Below, piece by piece: positions 1 to 9,880 of a stretch of 64,000 bases of DNA. The notes beneath the pieces were generated by a model. The model made no database searches. It worked only from the letters and a program-made list of their open reading frames with translations, and was not told the DNA's origin. The first letter of the stretch is position 1; each line of letters opens with the position of its first letter. A program made the position numbers and the translations under genes. The stretch comes from Aureimonas psammosilenae (GTDB taxonomy: Bacteria; Pseudomonadota; Alphaproteobacteria; Rhizobiales; Rhizobiaceae), in the NCBI RefSeq assembly GCF_009176975.1, contig NZ_WEZG01000001.1, forward strand, positions 620,001-684,000. The letters run 5' to 3'.

Positions 1-1461
1 GCCCCGAACCTGACCTTCCAGCCCGACGCCGACACGCGGCTGAACCTCTACGCCACCTACCAATACGACGACCAGAACCACGTCACCGGCTTCCTGCCCT
101 ATGTCGGAAGCGAGGTCGATGCGCCCTTCGGCAAGATTTCCCGCGACATTTTCTATTCCGAGCCCGATCTCGACAGCTTCCTGAACCGCCAGGGCACGGT
201 CGGCTACGAGTTCGAGACGGACGTTTCGGAGAACGCGCGGGTCGTGTCCAACACCCGCTACGGTCATTCGGAGCGCTCCGAATATGGCCCGTATTTCTTC
301 GGCTACTACAATCCGGCGACCGGCTTTGGCGGATTGACCAACCCCGTGGCGCCCGACTACCTGATCAACCGCCTGAACTTCGCGCATGACACGAAGGTCG
401 ATACGGTGACGACCGACAACCGCCTCGTGGTGGAGTCCGATCCGGGGCTGATCGATCACCAGTTCATGGTGGGCATCGACTACAAATATTTCGGCATCGA
501 TCAGGTCCAGGCGTCCGGCGTGGCCGCGCCGCTGAACCCCGTGAACCCGATCTACACGAACAGCCTCGCCCCACTTTCCGCGCCTTATCTCAACGAGAAG
601 ATCGACCTCAACCAGTTGGGCTTCTACGCGCAGGAACAGGCCAAGTTCGGCGGCGGCTTCATTCTGACGCTGAACGGGCGCTACGATCAGGTCTGGATCG
701 ACCGCAACGATCGCGGATCGTTCAATAACGATTACAGCGGCGACGAGGGGGCTGCGAGCGGCCGGGCAGGCCTCGCCTACGAGTTCAAGAACGGCCTCGT
801 TCCCTATGCCAGCGTGTCGCGCTTCTTCAATCCGCAGATCGGCACGAATGCCCAGGGCGATGCGGTGGAGCCGGAGGTCGGCGAACAGTATGAAGTCGGC
901 CTGAAATACGCGCCGACCTTCGTGGACGCGGTCTTCACCGCCTCGCTCTTCGACCTGACGCGCCGCAACACGCTGCAGAGCGTCGCACCGCTTTTCATTC
1001 CGCAGGCCATCGGCGAGATCAATTCGCAAGGCGTCGAACTCGAAGCCAACGTCAACATCGACCGCAACTGGAAGATCAAGGGCGCTTTCACCGCCTTCGA
1101 TCTGACCATCGAGCGCGACGCCAACGAGAACATCGTCGGCAACCGGCCCTTCCTCGTGCCGGAAGTGCAGGCCTCGGCCTGGGCCGACTATACGGTCGCG
1201 GGCGGTTCGCTCGACGGCCTCGGTGGCGGGGTCGGCGTGCGCTATGTCGGCGACTCCTATGCCGACAACGAAAACGAGTTCAAGGTCGACGCTTCGACCG
1301 TTTTCGATGCGGCTCTCCGCTACAACCGCGATAATTGGGGCGTGTCGGCCAACGTCACCAACGTCTTCGACAAGAAGGCCGTGTCCGGTTGCCAGAACAC
1401 CTATGCCTGCGGCTACATCGAAGGCCGGGGCGTTCTCTTCAAGGGCCATGTAAGCTGGTAG
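1..1461 (+). CDS. TonB-dependent siderophore receptor, C-terminal part (5' truncated by window edge)
   Basis: This is an outer-membrane beta-barrel that would import a ferric siderophore using TonB energy. The reading frame is open from base 1, so the plug domain and signal peptide lie outside the window. The visible 486 residues alternate aromatic and polar positions, as barrel strands do. They include blocks like GLAYEFKNGLVPYASVSR and a closing segment with two cysteines followed by EGRGVLFKGHVSW; the terminal aromatic residue is typical of outer-membrane proteins. The late strands resemble FhuA/ferrichrome-type receptors. The gene is followed after 5 bases by a siderophore-interacting reductase whose Shine-Dalgarno (AGGAG) overlaps this stop codon, so the two are probably co-transcribed for iron acquisition. 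The exact siderophore cannot be told. Confidence 0.9.
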   Translation, partial: APNLTFQPDADTRLNLYATYQYDDQNHVTGFLPYVGSEVDAPFGKISRDIFYSEPDLDSFLNRQGTVGYEFETDVSENARVVSNTRYGHSERSEYGPYFFGYYNPATGFGGLTNPVAPDYLINRLNFAHDTKVDTVTTDNRLVVESDPGLIDHQFMVGIDYKYFGIDQVQASGVAAPLNPVNPIYTNSLAPLSAPYLNEKIDLNQLGFYAQEQAKFGGGFILTLNGRYDQVWIDRNDRGSFNNDYSGDEGAASGRAGLAYEFKNGLVPYASVSRFFNPQIGTNAQGDAVEPEVGEQYEVGLKYAPTFVDAVFTASLFDLTRRNTLQSVAPLFIPQAIGEINSQGVELEANVNIDRNWKIKGAFTAFDLTIERDANENIVGNRPFLVPEVQASAWADYTVAGGSLDGLGGGVGVRYVGDSYADNENEFKVDASTVFDAALRYNRDNWGVSANVTNVFDKKAVSGCQNTYACGYIEGRGVLFKGHVSW

Positions 1462-1466
1462 GAGCG

Positions 1467-2549
1467 ATGACCCACCATTGGACGATGAAGGCCGAAGCCG
1501 CCCTGGTCACCACCGAGGCGGAGGCCCTCCTGGAAGCGCTCTGCGACCATATGGTGGAGCATGCCGAGGTGACGCGCGAAGGCGGTTTCGCCTCGATCAG
1601 CCTCGATTTCGGCTATAGCGCGATGCGGCTCGACGGTGACCGCATTCATGTGTCGGTGGAAGCGGACGACGACACCTCGCTCGCCTTCATGAAGCTGGTC
1701 TTCGCCGATCACGTCGTGGAACTGGCAAACTCGACACCGCCGGCGATCCTTTGGAAGGGTGACGGCTGCGCGACGACGGTTCCGCCCTTCTTCCGCGAGA
1801 TGCGCGTGACCGGCACGCGGCAGGTGACGCCGCGGATGCGGCGCATCACCCTCCAAGGAGCCGATCTGTCGCGCTTCGCGGAAGGAGGCCTTCACCTGCG
1901 CCTCCTGTTTCCGCCGAAGGGCCGCGTGCCGTCCTGGCCCGACCTCGGGCCCGACGGCCGGCTTCGGATGCCGGTGGGCGAGGATGCGCTGGAGCATCGC
2001 ATCTACACGATCCGGCGCATCGACGTCGCCTCGGGCGAGATGGACATCGACATGGTGCTCCACGAGGGCGAGAACATGCCGGGCTCCGACTTCGCCGAGA
2101 ATGCCGGCGTCGGCGATCTGGTCGGAATCACCGGGCCGGGCGGCGGCTTCGTGCCGGATGCCACCGAGCTTTTCCTGTTCGGCGATGAAACCGCGTTGCC
2201 GGCGATCTCCCGCATTCTGGAAAGCGTCGCCCCCGGCGTAAGGGCTCGCGTTTTCGTGGAAGTCGCCGACGAAGGGGAGCGTCAGGAGCTTTCCTCGCCC
2301 GGCTCCTTTGCCGTGGAATGGCTGGCGCGGGGCAAGGATCATCGCGAAGGCGAGCGTCTGGTGGAAGCGGTGCGGGCGCATGTCGGCCCGCATGATGCCG
2401 ACGCCTTTGTCTGGGCGGCCGGCGAGCATTCCGCCTTCAAGGCGATCCGCGCTTACTTGCGCAAAGACCTCGGCCGCGACCGGCACGACCATCTGGTTTC
2501 CGCTTATTGGCGGCGCGGCGTGCGCGGCGACGGCACCCGCGAGGCCTGA
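1467..2549 (+). CDS. DUF2218 - siderophore-interacting protein (SIP) fusion, ferric-siderophore reductase
   Basis: The product has 360 residues and probably reduces imported ferric siderophore in the cytoplasm with FAD and NAD(P)H, releasing iron. Residues 1 to about 105 look like a DUF2218 domain. From about residue 115 there is a ViuB/SIP FAD-binding domain (VTPRMRRITLQG, then EHRIYTIRR matching the family's R-x-Y-T-x-R flavin motif, then GPGGGF). A C-terminal NAD(P)-binding SIP domain follows (LFGDETALPAISRIL, VWAAGEHSAFKAIR, and a final SAYWRRG). ATG 1467 was chosen because AGGAG sits just upstream and overlaps the receptor stop; an in-frame extension to 1335 would overlap the receptor gene heavily. 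The domain fusion is assigned by eye. The reductase role is known for the family and inferred here. Confidence 0.88.
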   Translation: MTHHWTMKAEAALVTTEAEALLEALCDHMVEHAEVTREGGFASISLDFGYSAMRLDGDRIHVSVEADDDTSLAFMKLVFADHVVELANSTPPAILWKGDGCATTVPPFFREMRVTGTRQVTPRMRRITLQGADLSRFAEGGLHLRLLFPPKGRVPSWPDLGPDGRLRMPVGEDALEHRIYTIRRIDVASGEMDIDMVLHEGENMPGSDFAENAGVGDLVGITGPGGGFVPDATELFLFGDETALPAISRILESVAPGVRARVFVEVADEGERQELSSPGSFAVEWLARGKDHREGERLVEAVRAHVGPHDADAFVWAAGEHSAFKAIRAYLRKDLGRDRHDHLVSAYWRRGVRGDGTREA

Positions 2550-2622
2550 TCGGGCCCCACACGAAAGCCATTCGCCTCCCGCGCCAACTCCTGTTAGGGG
2601 AAGGGAAAACGGGAGATGGATC

Positions 2623-3945
2623 ATGACGCTCGCCAAGGTCGGCCTTGCCCTCGAACTCGGCGCCTATGCCGAGAAGCACGGTCCCGTGACGCTCGGCGTC
2701 GTCGGCGCCGGGCAGATGGGAACCGACCTTGCCGTGCAATGCGCGCTGATGCCCGGCATCCGGCTCGGCGTCATCTGCGCCCGCACGCCGTCGCGGGTCG
2801 AGGCGGCGATGGCGATGGCGGGCCTCGAATGGACGCCGGCGGACACCGCGCGCGACGCCGATCGCGCCATCGAGGCCGGCAAGGTCGCGTACTGCGCCGA
2901 CTTCCGCGAGCTTTGCGCTTCCGGCCGCGTTCAGGTGGTGATCGACGCGACGGGCAATCCGAACACCGGCACCGAGATCGCCTTCGAGGCCTTTCGCAAC
3001 GGCAAGCATCTCGTGATGCTGAACGTCGAGGCCGACATCACCATCGGCCGCCTCCTGAAGCGGGAAGCGGCGCGCGCCGGCGTCGTCTACACGGGCGCGG
3101 CTGGCGACGAACCGGCCGCAACGCTCGAACTCATCGGCCTTGCCCAGGCGCTCGGCTTCGACGTGATCGCGGCCGGCAAGGGCAAGAACAACGCCCTGAA
3201 GTTCGACGCGGTGCCGGCCGAGTTCGAGGAGGAGGCGGCGCGGCGCAACATGAACGCGCGCGTTCTCGTGGAATTCGTGGACGGCTCCAAGACCATGGTG
3301 GAAATGACCGCCATCGCCAATGCGACGGGCCTCAAGCCCGACGTGCCCGGCATGCACGGGCCGGATGCGACGCTCGATAATCTCGCGCAGGTTCTTTGCT
3401 CGCGCGAGGATGGCGGCATCCTGTCGAAACCGGGCTGCGTCGATTACACGATCGGCAAGGGCGTCGCGCCGGGCGTGTTCGCCATCGTTCGCCCACGCCA
3501 TCCGCGTGTTCTGGAACGCATCACGGATCTGAAGGTCGGCCCCGGCCCCTGCTACACGCTTTGCCGGCCCTTCCACCTCACCAGCCTGGAAGTGCCTTTG
3601 TCCGCGATCAAGGCGGTGATGCGCGGGATGCCCGACATGCAGCCGGTGGACCATCCGGTGGCCGAATGCGGCGCGGTGGCCAAGCGCGACCTTCAACCGG
3701 GCGAGTTTCTCGGCAAGATCGGCGAAACCGAATATCGCGGCTTCGCCATGACCTGGGAGGACGGACGCGCCACCAAGGCCCTACCGCTGGGCTTGGCCGA
3801 AAAGGCCAAGGTCATCCGGCCGATCGCCAAGGGCGAAACGCTGACCTACGCCAACTGCGTGCCGGAAGAGAGCTTCCTCGTCACCCGCCTCCGCCGCGAG
3901 CTGGACGCGGCCGACGAACGCTTCCTGCCGAGCGCGGCGGCCTGA
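2623..3945 (+). CDS. Homoserine-dehydrogenase-like NAD(P)-binding oxidoreductase with C-terminal SAF domain
   Basis: This is a 440-residue soluble protein. Near residue 25 it has a Rossmann motif (LGVVGAGQMGTDLA), and the following region up to about residue 150 fits an NAD(P)-binding domain of the homoserine-dehydrogenase type. The middle holds a catalytic-like domain (GAAGDEPAATLELIGLA, GKGKNNALKFDAV). The last 90 or so residues (AKRDLQPGEFLGKIGE through IAKGETLTYANC) resemble a SAF domain, as in antifreeze-like and FlgA proteins. Such proteins are often mis-annotated as FlgA. The substrate is unknown, and members often sit in sugar-acid or polyol catabolic clusters. ATG 2623 has GGGAGATGGATC upstream; an out-of-frame ATG at 2616 was ignored. 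It follows the SIP gene by 73 bases and ends flush against the convergent SRAP gene. Confidence 0.8.
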   Translation: MTLAKVGLALELGAYAEKHGPVTLGVVGAGQMGTDLAVQCALMPGIRLGVICARTPSRVEAAMAMAGLEWTPADTARDADRAIEAGKVAYCADFRELCASGRVQVVIDATGNPNTGTEIAFEAFRNGKHLVMLNVEADITIGRLLKREAARAGVVYTGAAGDEPAATLELIGLAQALGFDVIAAGKGKNNALKFDAVPAEFEEEAARRNMNARVLVEFVDGSKTMVEMTAIANATGLKPDVPGMHGPDATLDNLAQVLCSREDGGILSKPGCVDYTIGKGVAPGVFAIVRPRHPRVLERITDLKVGPGPCYTLCRPFHLTSLEVPLSAIKAVMRGMPDMQPVDHPVAECGAVAKRDLQPGEFLGKIGETEYRGFAMTWEDGRATKALPLGLAEKAKVIRPIAKGETLTYANCVPEESFLVTRLRRELDAADERFLPSAAA

Positions 3946-4593
3946 TCAGCCGTCCTGCCGCTCGCCTCGGGCGACGATCTGCAGCGCTCCGTCGGGAAGG
4001 GGGCGCTGGAGTTCGGCGGCTTCCTTCCAGTCCGCCCGCAGCCATGTTTCGCGTTCCTCAGGCTCCGTCAGGATCACCGGCATGGCCTTGGGATGCACGG
4101 CCCCGACCTCCTCGTTCGGCGGGCAGGTGAGGAAGCCGTAGCAGTCCACCGTGACCTCGCCTTCCTTGACCTTGCGGACGGATGTCCACGACGTCCAGAT
4201 GCCGGCGAAGCAGGCGAGCGGGCGATCTTCCGATAAAGCGAACCAGACCGGCACCTTCTTGCCGTCCACCGTGTCGTATTCCGAAAAGCTCGTGAAAGGC
4301 ACGAGGCAGCGATGTCCGACCCCGAGCCAGCGCCGCCAATGGGGGCTCGCGACGTTCCTGACATTGGTAACGCCCGGATCGCTCGTTCGGCCCTTCAGGG
4401 CCATGGCGGGGGAGGGCATTCCCCAGCGCGCCAGCGCGAGTTCGCGGCCGTCTTCGCCTTCCCGAAGGATCGGCGCGGGATAATCGGGAAAAACGCCCGG
4501 CATCGGCGGCAGGTTGCCGGTGACATCCTTCACCGCTCGGCCGAAGTCCCGAATGGCGCTTTGCGGCGTGGTGATCGAATAAAGATTGCACAT
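3946..4593 (-). CDS. SOS response-associated peptidase (SRAP / YedK-HMCES family)
   Basis: The 215-residue SRAP protein would crosslink to abasic sites in single-stranded DNA and shield them. The catalytic cysteine is residue 2, right after the initiator Met ([10 protein letters not shown]), where it becomes the N-terminus. The other conserved residues can be seen: Asn77 ([10 protein letters not shown]), Glu105 (SFSEYD) and His167 ([11 protein letters not shown]). Length fits the family. Its stop codon directly abuts the stop of the oxidoreductase on the other strand, with no base between them. No alphaproteobacterial LexA box (GTTC-N7-GTTC) was found in the upstream region, so damage control is not shown. 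Confidence 0.92.
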   Translation of the reverse strand: MCNLYSITTPQSAIRDFGRAVKDVTGNLPPMPGVFPDYPAPILREGEDGRELALARWGMPSPAMALKGRTSDPGVTNVRNVASPHWRRWLGVGHRCLVPFTSFSEYDTVDGKKVPVWFALSEDRPLACFAGIWTSWTSVRKVKEGEVTVDCYGFLTCPPNEEVGAVHPKAMPVILTEPEERETWLRADWKEAAELQRPLPDGALQIVARGERQDG

Positions 4594-4692
4594 CGTCTCA
4601 GCGCCGGCCTTTGGTCCATGTTCCGAGCGGGGCCCGGATAAGGAAACCTAAAGCACGAGGGCGAAAAGTCGCGCGATGCCATTGTTCCGCGC

Positions 4693-4721
4693 TTGCGAGA
4701 ATGAACGTTCATTCACTATAT
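4693..4721 (+). promoter_or_regulatory. Sigma-70-like promoter of the tetR-efflux operon
   Basis: A -35-like TTGCGA (4693-4698) and a -10-like CTATAT (4716-4721) are separated by exactly 17 bases. The spacer is almost wholly filled by a perfect 16-bp palindrome, so repressor binding would exclude RNA polymerase. The transcript would start near 4728, upstream of the tetR start at 4754. Seen by eye only; no start site has been mapped. Confidence 0.6.
4699..4714. promoter_or_regulatory. Perfect 16-bp palindromic operator for the TetR-family repressor
   Basis: GAATGAACGTTCATTC is identical to its reverse complement across 16 bases. TetR-family dimers commonly bind such inverted repeats near their own gene. 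The site lies 39 bases before the tetR start and inside the 17-base spacer of the predicted promoter, a geometry expected for autorepression of the tetR-hlyD-RND operon. It also lies between the divergent SRAP gene and tetR and could in principle affect both. Confidence 0.75.
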
Positions 4722-4753
4722 GGACGCGACTGTCGCCTTTTCGGAACGAGTTC

Positions 4754-5383
4754 ATGAGCCAGGCCGCGCGTTCGGGCACGGATACGAGAACGGACGAGAT
4801 TCTCGACCGCATCACCGGAACCTTCGCCCGGCGGGGGCTGGAGGGCGCATCCATGCAGGAACTGGCGGCGGCCGCCGGCATGAGCGTCGGCAATTTCTAT
4901 CGCTACTACCCGTCCAAGGTCGCGCTCATCACCGCGCTGGTGGAGCGCTGCGCCCGCGATGTCCGCCAAGGATTCGATGCGGCGCGCATGGAGGCCGATC
5001 CGATGCGGGCGATGCAGGACCTTCTTCGCCAGCAGTTGCAGGCCTTCGACGAGGAGGAAACCGCGCTCTGGCTTCAGATCGACGCGGCTGCCGTGATGCA
5101 GCCGGAGATCGCGGCGGTGAAGCGCGCGATGGACGAGACGATCCGCGCCGACGTGCGCTCCATGCTCGGTTCCCTGCCGCAGGCGGCCACCGTCGGTGAC
5201 GCGCGGTTGGAGGACCTCACCGACTTCATGCTGCTCTTCGCGTCGAGCCTGTTTCGGGCGCAGGCCTTCGAGCACGGACCGGACTTCTTCGCCAAGGCCG
5301 AACGCATGACCGCGCATCTTTTCGACATGGTGCAGATGTTTCTAGGACCCGCCGCCGAGCCGGCGGTTGCGGGGAAGGGGTGA
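4754..5383 (+). CDS. TetR/AcrR-family transcriptional repressor of the adjacent efflux operon
   Basis: The 209-residue regulator has an N-terminal TetR helix-turn-helix at about residues 15-60 (LDRITGTFARRGLEGASMQE, then AAAAGMSVGNFYRYYPSK, the typical recognition-helix stretch). A helical ligand-binding domain follows. It is first in an operon with a membrane-fusion protein and an RND pump. The next gene starts 5 bases after its stop (or overlaps it if a GTG start is used). A longer reading frame reaches back to 4676 but would run through the operator and promoter, so ATG 4754 is preferred. It probably represses itself and the pump until a toxic ligand binds; the ligand is unknown. Confidence 0.92.
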   Translation: MSQAARSGTDTRTDEILDRITGTFARRGLEGASMQELAAAAGMSVGNFYRYYPSKVALITALVERCARDVRQGFDAARMEADPMRAMQDLLRQQLQAFDEEETALWLQIDAAAVMQPEIAAVKRAMDETIRADVRSMLGSLPQAATVGDARLEDLTDFMLLFASSLFRAQAFEHGPDFFAKAERMTAHLFDMVQMFLGPAAEPAVAGKG

Positions 5384-5388
5384 GCGAC

Positions 5389-6600
5389 ATGACCCGTGCG
5401 CTTCGAGCGAGCCTTCGCGCCGCGACAATTCTGGCGGTCTTCGCTTTGGCTCCCTCGGCTTTCGCAGAGAACGAGCCGCCGCCGGCCGCTCCGGTCGCGC
5501 CGGTCGCCGCGCCCTCCATCGTGGTGGTGGAGGCCAAGAACGGCGAGGTGGTGGACCGCGTCGTCGCTTCCGGGCTGGTGCAGCCGGTGGAGGAGGTCGA
5601 CGTCCAGCCCGAGATCGAGGGGTTGGCGATCGAGAGCCTTGCCGCCGATGTCGGCGACCGGGTGGAGGCGGGGCAGGTTCTCGCCACCCTCTCCACCGAC
5701 GCCCTGCTTCTCCAGCAAAGCCAGGTGCAGGCGTCCCGCGCCAAGACCGAGGCGACCCTGCTACAGGTGGAGGCGCAGATCGCGGAAGCCAGGGCCAATG
5801 CCGAGGAAGCCAAGCGCGTCTTCGAGCGCACCTCGCGGCTTTCCGGCAACGGCACCATCAGCCAGGCGCAGGTGCAGGAAGCCCAGGCCGGCGCCGATGC
5901 CGCCGCCGGGCGTCTGGCGGTCGCCGAACAGGGCGTCAAGGTTTCGGAAGCCGAGCTGAAGGTCGCCGACGCCGAGGCCGCCGATATCGAGTTGAAGCTG
6001 AAGCGGACGCAGGTGAAGGCCCCGGTCGCAGGTGTCGTCTCCGCCCGCAACGCGCGCGTCGGCGCGGTGGCGACCGCCACGGGCGATCCGCTCTTCACGC
6101 TCATCCGCGACGGCGCGGTGGAGCTTCGCGCCGATGTCGCCGAAGCGGATGTCGGTCGCATCCGCACGGGCCAGGAGGCCAAGGTGACGCCGATCGGCGC
6201 GCCCAAGCCGCTTCCTGCCACCGTGCGGCTGGTGGAGCCGACCATCGGCAAGACGACGCGGCTCGGCGTCGTGCGCATCGCGCTGGGCGATACCGCCAAC
6301 GTGCCGCCTGGCATGTATGCGAGCGCCGAGATCGAGGTCGCGCGGGAAAACGGCGTTCTCGTGCCCATCCCCTCGGTCAACATCGAGTCGGAAGGGCCAA
6401 GCGTCCTGAAGCTCGACGGGGACCGCGTCGCCAAGGTGCCGGTGGTGCTCGGCATCCGCGATGACGGCATGGTCTCGGTGTCCTCGGGCCTTCAGGCGGG
6501 CGACCGGATCGTGGCGAAGGCCGGCGCCTTCGTGCGCGACGGCGACCGCATCAGCCCGGTTCTGGCGGCCGATCCGCTCGGCCTCCAGGCAAAGCGCTGA
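5389..6600 (+). CDS. RND efflux periplasmic adaptor (membrane fusion protein, HlyD/AcrA family)
   Basis: The 403-residue adaptor would link the inner-membrane RND pump to an outer-membrane channel. A signal peptide ends near AFA-ENE at about residue 28. The first lipoyl half (EEVDVQPEIEG) is followed by an alpha-helical hairpin rich in Ala, Glu and Gln (roughly 105-200). The second lipoyl half (LKLKRTQVKAPVAGVVSAR) and beta-barrel/membrane-proximal domains complete the usual order. ATG 5389 has AAGGGG about 7 bases upstream. A GTG at 5380 overlapping the tetR stop is possible and would add three residues. The operon order tetR-adaptor-pump is typical of multidrug systems; the outer-membrane partner is not in this window. 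Confidence 0.93.
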   Translation: MTRALRASLRAATILAVFALAPSAFAENEPPPAAPVAPVAAPSIVVVEAKNGEVVDRVVASGLVQPVEEVDVQPEIEGLAIESLAADVGDRVEAGQVLATLSTDALLLQQSQVQASRAKTEATLLQVEAQIAEARANAEEAKRVFERTSRLSGNGTISQAQVQEAQAGADAAAGRLAVAEQGVKVSEAELKVADAEAADIELKLKRTQVKAPVAGVVSARNARVGAVATATGDPLFTLIRDGAVELRADVAEADVGRIRTGQEAKVTPIGAPKPLPATVRLVEPTIGKTTRLGVVRIALGDTANVPPGMYASAEIEVARENGVLVPIPSVNIESEGPSVLKLDGDRVAKVPVVLGIRDDGMVSVSSGLQAGDRIVAKAGAFVRDGDRISPVLAADPLGLQAKR

Positions 6601-6613
6601 AGGGCTCCAAGCG

Positions 6614-9600
6614 ATGAACTTCTCCGCCTGGTCGATCCGCAACCCGATCGCGCCGATCCTTCTTTTCGCGCTGCTTCTCTTCGCCGGCATCCAGTCCTTC
6701 CGGGCGCTGCCGGTGACGCAGTTTCCCAATATCGACCTGCCCGTCGTGTCGATCGTCGTGGCGCAAAGCGGCGCGGCCCCGGCGGAACTCGAACGGCAGG
6801 TGACGAAGGAGATCGAGGACGCCGTGTCGGGCGTCGTCGGCGTCAAGAACATCACCTCCACCGTCACCGACGGCGTATCCACCACCGGCGTCGAGTTCCG
6901 CATCGAGATCCCCATCGATCAGGCCGTCCAGGATACCAAGGACGCCATCGACCGCATCCGCTCGGAACTGCCGGCCAGCGTCGAGGAGCCGATCGTCGCC
7001 AAGGTCGACATCGCCGGACAGGCCATCCAAAGCTTCGCCGTGTCCTCGCCGGACAAGACGCTGGAGGAGCTGTCCTGGTTCGTGGACGACACGGTGAAGC
7101 GCCAGCTTCAGGGCCTGAAGGGCATCGGCAAGATCGAGCGATATGGCGGGGCGACGCGCGAGATCCGCATGGAGCTCGATCCCGCCAAGCTCGATTCCTT
7201 CGGCATCACCGCTGCCGACGTGTCCCGTCAGGTCGGCCGGACCAATGCCGATCTCGGCTCGGGGCGCGGCGAGGTGGCCAACCGCGAGCAGGCCATCCGC
7301 ACGCTCGGCGACGCCGCTTCGGCCGCATCGCTCGAGGCCACTTCCATCTCGCTCGCCAACGGGCGCTTCGTGCGTCTCGGCGATCTCGGCACGGTGCGCG
7401 ACACCTACGAGGAGCAGCGCTCCTTTTCGCGCTTCAACGGCGATCCCGTTGTCACCTTCGCCGTGTTCCGCGCCAAGGGCGCGAGCGAAGTGCAGGTGGC
7501 CGAAACCACCGCCGCCGCGCTCGACCGCCTTCGCGCCGCGCATCCGGAAGTGAAGATCGGCCTCGTCGACGACGCGGTGTTCTATACCTACGGCAACTAC
7601 GAAGCGGCCATCGACACGCTGATCGAGGGTTCGATCCTCGCTGTGTTCGTGGTGCTCGTTTTCTTGCGCAACTGGCGCGCGACGCTGATCTCGGCCGTGG
7701 CTCTCCCCTTGTCGGCGATCCCCACCTTCTGGGCGATCGACATGCTCGGCTTTTCGCTGAACCTCATCAGCTTCCTCGCCATCACGCTCGCCACCGGCAT
7801 TCTGGTGGACGACGCGATCGTGGAGATCGAGAACATCTCCCGCCATATCCGCATGGGCAAGTCGCCCTATCGGGCGGCGGTGGAAGCGGCGGACGAGATC
7901 GGCCTCGCCGTGATCGCCACGACCTTCACGATCATCGCCGTGTTCGTGCCGGTGTCCTTCATGCCGGGCATTCCGGGCCAGTATTTCCGCCAGTTCGGCT
8001 TGACCGTCGCCATCGCGGTGTTCTTCTCGCTGGTCGTCGCGCGGCTCATCACGCCGATGATGGCGGCCTATCTGATGCGCGACAAGGACGCCCATGCCGA
8101 AAGCGAACGCGACGGCTGGATCATGCGCGCCTATACGGCGGTGGTTCGCGCCACCTTGCGGGTGCGCTACCTGACGGTGGTGGTCGCCTTCGGCCTTCTC
8201 GGCCTGTCGATCTACGCCATGGCGAGCCTGCCGATGAGCCTGTTCCCGCCCGAAGACGTGTCGCGCGTCGTTGTCTCGGCGGAGCTTCCGCCCGGCACCA
8301 CGCTGACTGAAACCGACGAGGTGATGGAAGGGGCGCGGCGGTCGCTGGCCGATATCGAGGGCGTGTCCAGCATCTTCGTTCTCGGCGGCACCTCGCCGAC
8401 CGGAAGCCTGGATGTGCGCCGCGCGGCCATGACGGTGATTCTCGGCCGGCAGGAGCATTCGCTTCTCAAGACGCTCGCCAATGCCGGGGCGAGCATCGCC
8501 AACAAGATCGGCATCCCCGTGCCGCACATGAGGGTGGAAGGGCGCACCCGGCCGCAATTCGAGATCGAGAAGGAAGTCTTCGCCAGGCTCGCCGCCATCC
8601 CCGACATCCGGGCCTTCAAGCTGAACGATCGCGGCGAGCGCGACGTGTCCTTCAACCTCCTGGCGGCGAACGACGCCGATCTCGAAGAGGCCATCGGCCG
8701 GCTGGAAGGCTCGCTTCGCGGCGATCCGCTCTTCGCCAATGTCGCGGCCAACGGCGCGCTGCCGCGCCCCGAGCTTCAGATCCGGCCCCGCGCGACGGAA
8801 GCGGCGCGTCTCGGCGTCACCACGCAAGGCATCGCCGACACGGTGCGCATCGCCACCATCGGCGACATCGACGCGGCTTTGCCGAAGCTTTCCGCCGAAG
8901 ACCGCCTCCTGCCGGTGCGCATCCAGCTCGATCTGCGCTTCCGCGAGGATCTCGCCCGGTTGAAGAACCTGCGCGTGCCGACCGCGAGCGGCGCCAGCGT
9001 GCCGCTCCAGGCCGTCGCCGATATCGAGATCGCCGAAGGGCCGAGCACGATCGACCGCTTCAACCGCGAGCGCCGCGCCTCCATCGGGGCGGACCTGCCG
9101 CCGGGCGTCGCGCTGGATCTGGCGACGCAGCGCTTCCGCGATGTGGCGGCCGCGACGGAGCTTCCGGCGAGCGTCCATTTCCTGGAAGCCGGCGACGCCG
9201 AGATCCAGGGCGAGCTCGTGGCCGGCTTCGTCAACGCCATGCTGCTCGGGCTTTTCCTGGTGCTGGCCGTGCTCATTCTTCTGTTCAAGGACGTCATCCA
9301 GCCCTTCACCATCCTCCTGTCCCTGCCGCTCGCCATCGGCGGCGTGGTGATCGCGCTGATCGTCACCGCCAAGCCGGTGTCCATGCCGGTGATGATCGGC
9401 TTCCTGATGTTGATGGGCATCGTGACCAAGAACGCGATCCTCCTCGTGGACTTCGCGGTGGAGATGCGGCGCAAGGGCATGGACCGGGTGAACGCGATGC
9501 TGGAAGCCGGCCGCAAGCGGGCGCGGCCGATCGTCATGACCTCCGTCGCCATGTCGGCGGGCATGCTGCCTTCCGCGCTCGGCGTCGGGGAGGGCGGTGC

Positions 9601-9880
9601 CTTCCGCTCGCCGATGGCCATCGCGGTGATCGGCGGCGTGATCGTGTCCACCGTTCTCAGCCTCGTGGTGGTGCCGTCCTTCTACCTGATGATGGACGAC
9701 GTTTCGCGGCTGCTCGGTCGCCTTCTCGGCCGCTTCATCGGTGAGAAGGACGAGGAAATCGATCCGGCGAACCTCACCGGTGAGCGGCTGGCGATGCTGG
9801 AAACGCGGCTCGCCATGCTGGAAGGCGGCGTGCCGCCCCGCGCGCCCTATCTCGTGCGCCCGCCGGAAGCGGCGGAATAG
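6614..9880 (+). CDS. RND-family multidrug efflux pump (AcrB/HAE1-like permease)
   Basis: The 1088-residue proton-driven inner-membrane exporter has the full RND layout: TM1 at the N-terminus ([20 protein letters not shown]), a large periplasmic loop, TM2-6, a second loop and TM7-12. The proton-relay residues are present: the TM4 Asp-Asp pair ([13 protein letters not shown]) and the TM10 Lys ([13 protein letters not shown]). ATG 6614 starts at [11 protein letters not shown], the usual RND start; the adaptor stop is 13 bases upstream. The C-terminal tail of about 45 residues after TM12 is charged and cytoplasmic. Its stop codon is directly followed by the first base of an inverted-repeat element (9881). 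Substrates cannot be predicted. Confidence 0.96.
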   Translation: MNFSAWSIRNPIAPILLFALLLFAGIQSFRALPVTQFPNIDLPVVSIVVAQSGAAPAELERQVTKEIEDAVSGVVGVKNITSTVTDGVSTTGVEFRIEIPIDQAVQDTKDAIDRIRSELPASVEEPIVAKVDIAGQAIQSFAVSSPDKTLEELSWFVDDTVKRQLQGLKGIGKIERYGGATREIRMELDPAKLDSFGITAADVSRQVGRTNADLGSGRGEVANREQAIRTLGDAASAASLEATSISLANGRFVRLGDLGTVRDTYEEQRSFSRFNGDPVVTFAVFRAKGASEVQVAETTAAALDRLRAAHPEVKIGLVDDAVFYTYGNYEAAIDTLIEGSILAVFVVLVFLRNWRATLISAVALPLSAIPTFWAIDMLGFSLNLISFLAITLATGILVDDAIVEIENISRHIRMGKSPYRAAVEAADEIGLAVIATTFTIIAVFVPVSFMPGIPGQYFRQFGLTVAIAVFFSLVVARLITPMMAAYLMRDKDAHAESERDGWIMRAYTAVVRATLRVRYLTVVVAFGLLGLSIYAMASLPMSLFPPEDVSRVVVSAELPPGTTLTETDEVMEGARRSLADIEGVSSIFVLGGTSPTGSLDVRRAAMTVILGRQEHSLLKTLANAGASIANKIGIPVPHMRVEGRTRPQFEIEKEVFARLAAIPDIRAFKLNDRGERDVSFNLLAANDADLEEAIGRLEGSLRGDPLFANVAANGALPRPELQIRPRATEAARLGVTTQGIADTVRIATIGDIDAALPKLSAEDRLLPVRIQLDLRFREDLARLKNLRVPTASGASVPLQAVADIEIAEGPSTIDRFNRERRASIGADLPPGVALDLATQRFRDVAAATELPASVHFLEAGDAEIQGELVAGFVNAMLLGLFLVLAVLILLFKDVIQPFTILLSLPLAIGGVVIALIVTAKPVSMPVMIGFLMLMGIVTKNAILLVDFAVEMRRKGMDRVNAMLEAGRKRARPIVMTSVAMSAGMLPSALGVGEGGAFRSPMAIAVIGGVIVSTVLSLVVVPSFYLMMDDVSRLLGRLLGRFIGEKDEEIDPANLTGERLAMLETRLAMLEGGVPPRAPYLVRPPEAAE

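Noticed and set aside
4594-4753. LexA box controlling the SRAP gene
   Set aside because: No GTTC-N7-GTTC direct repeat is present in the intergenic region.
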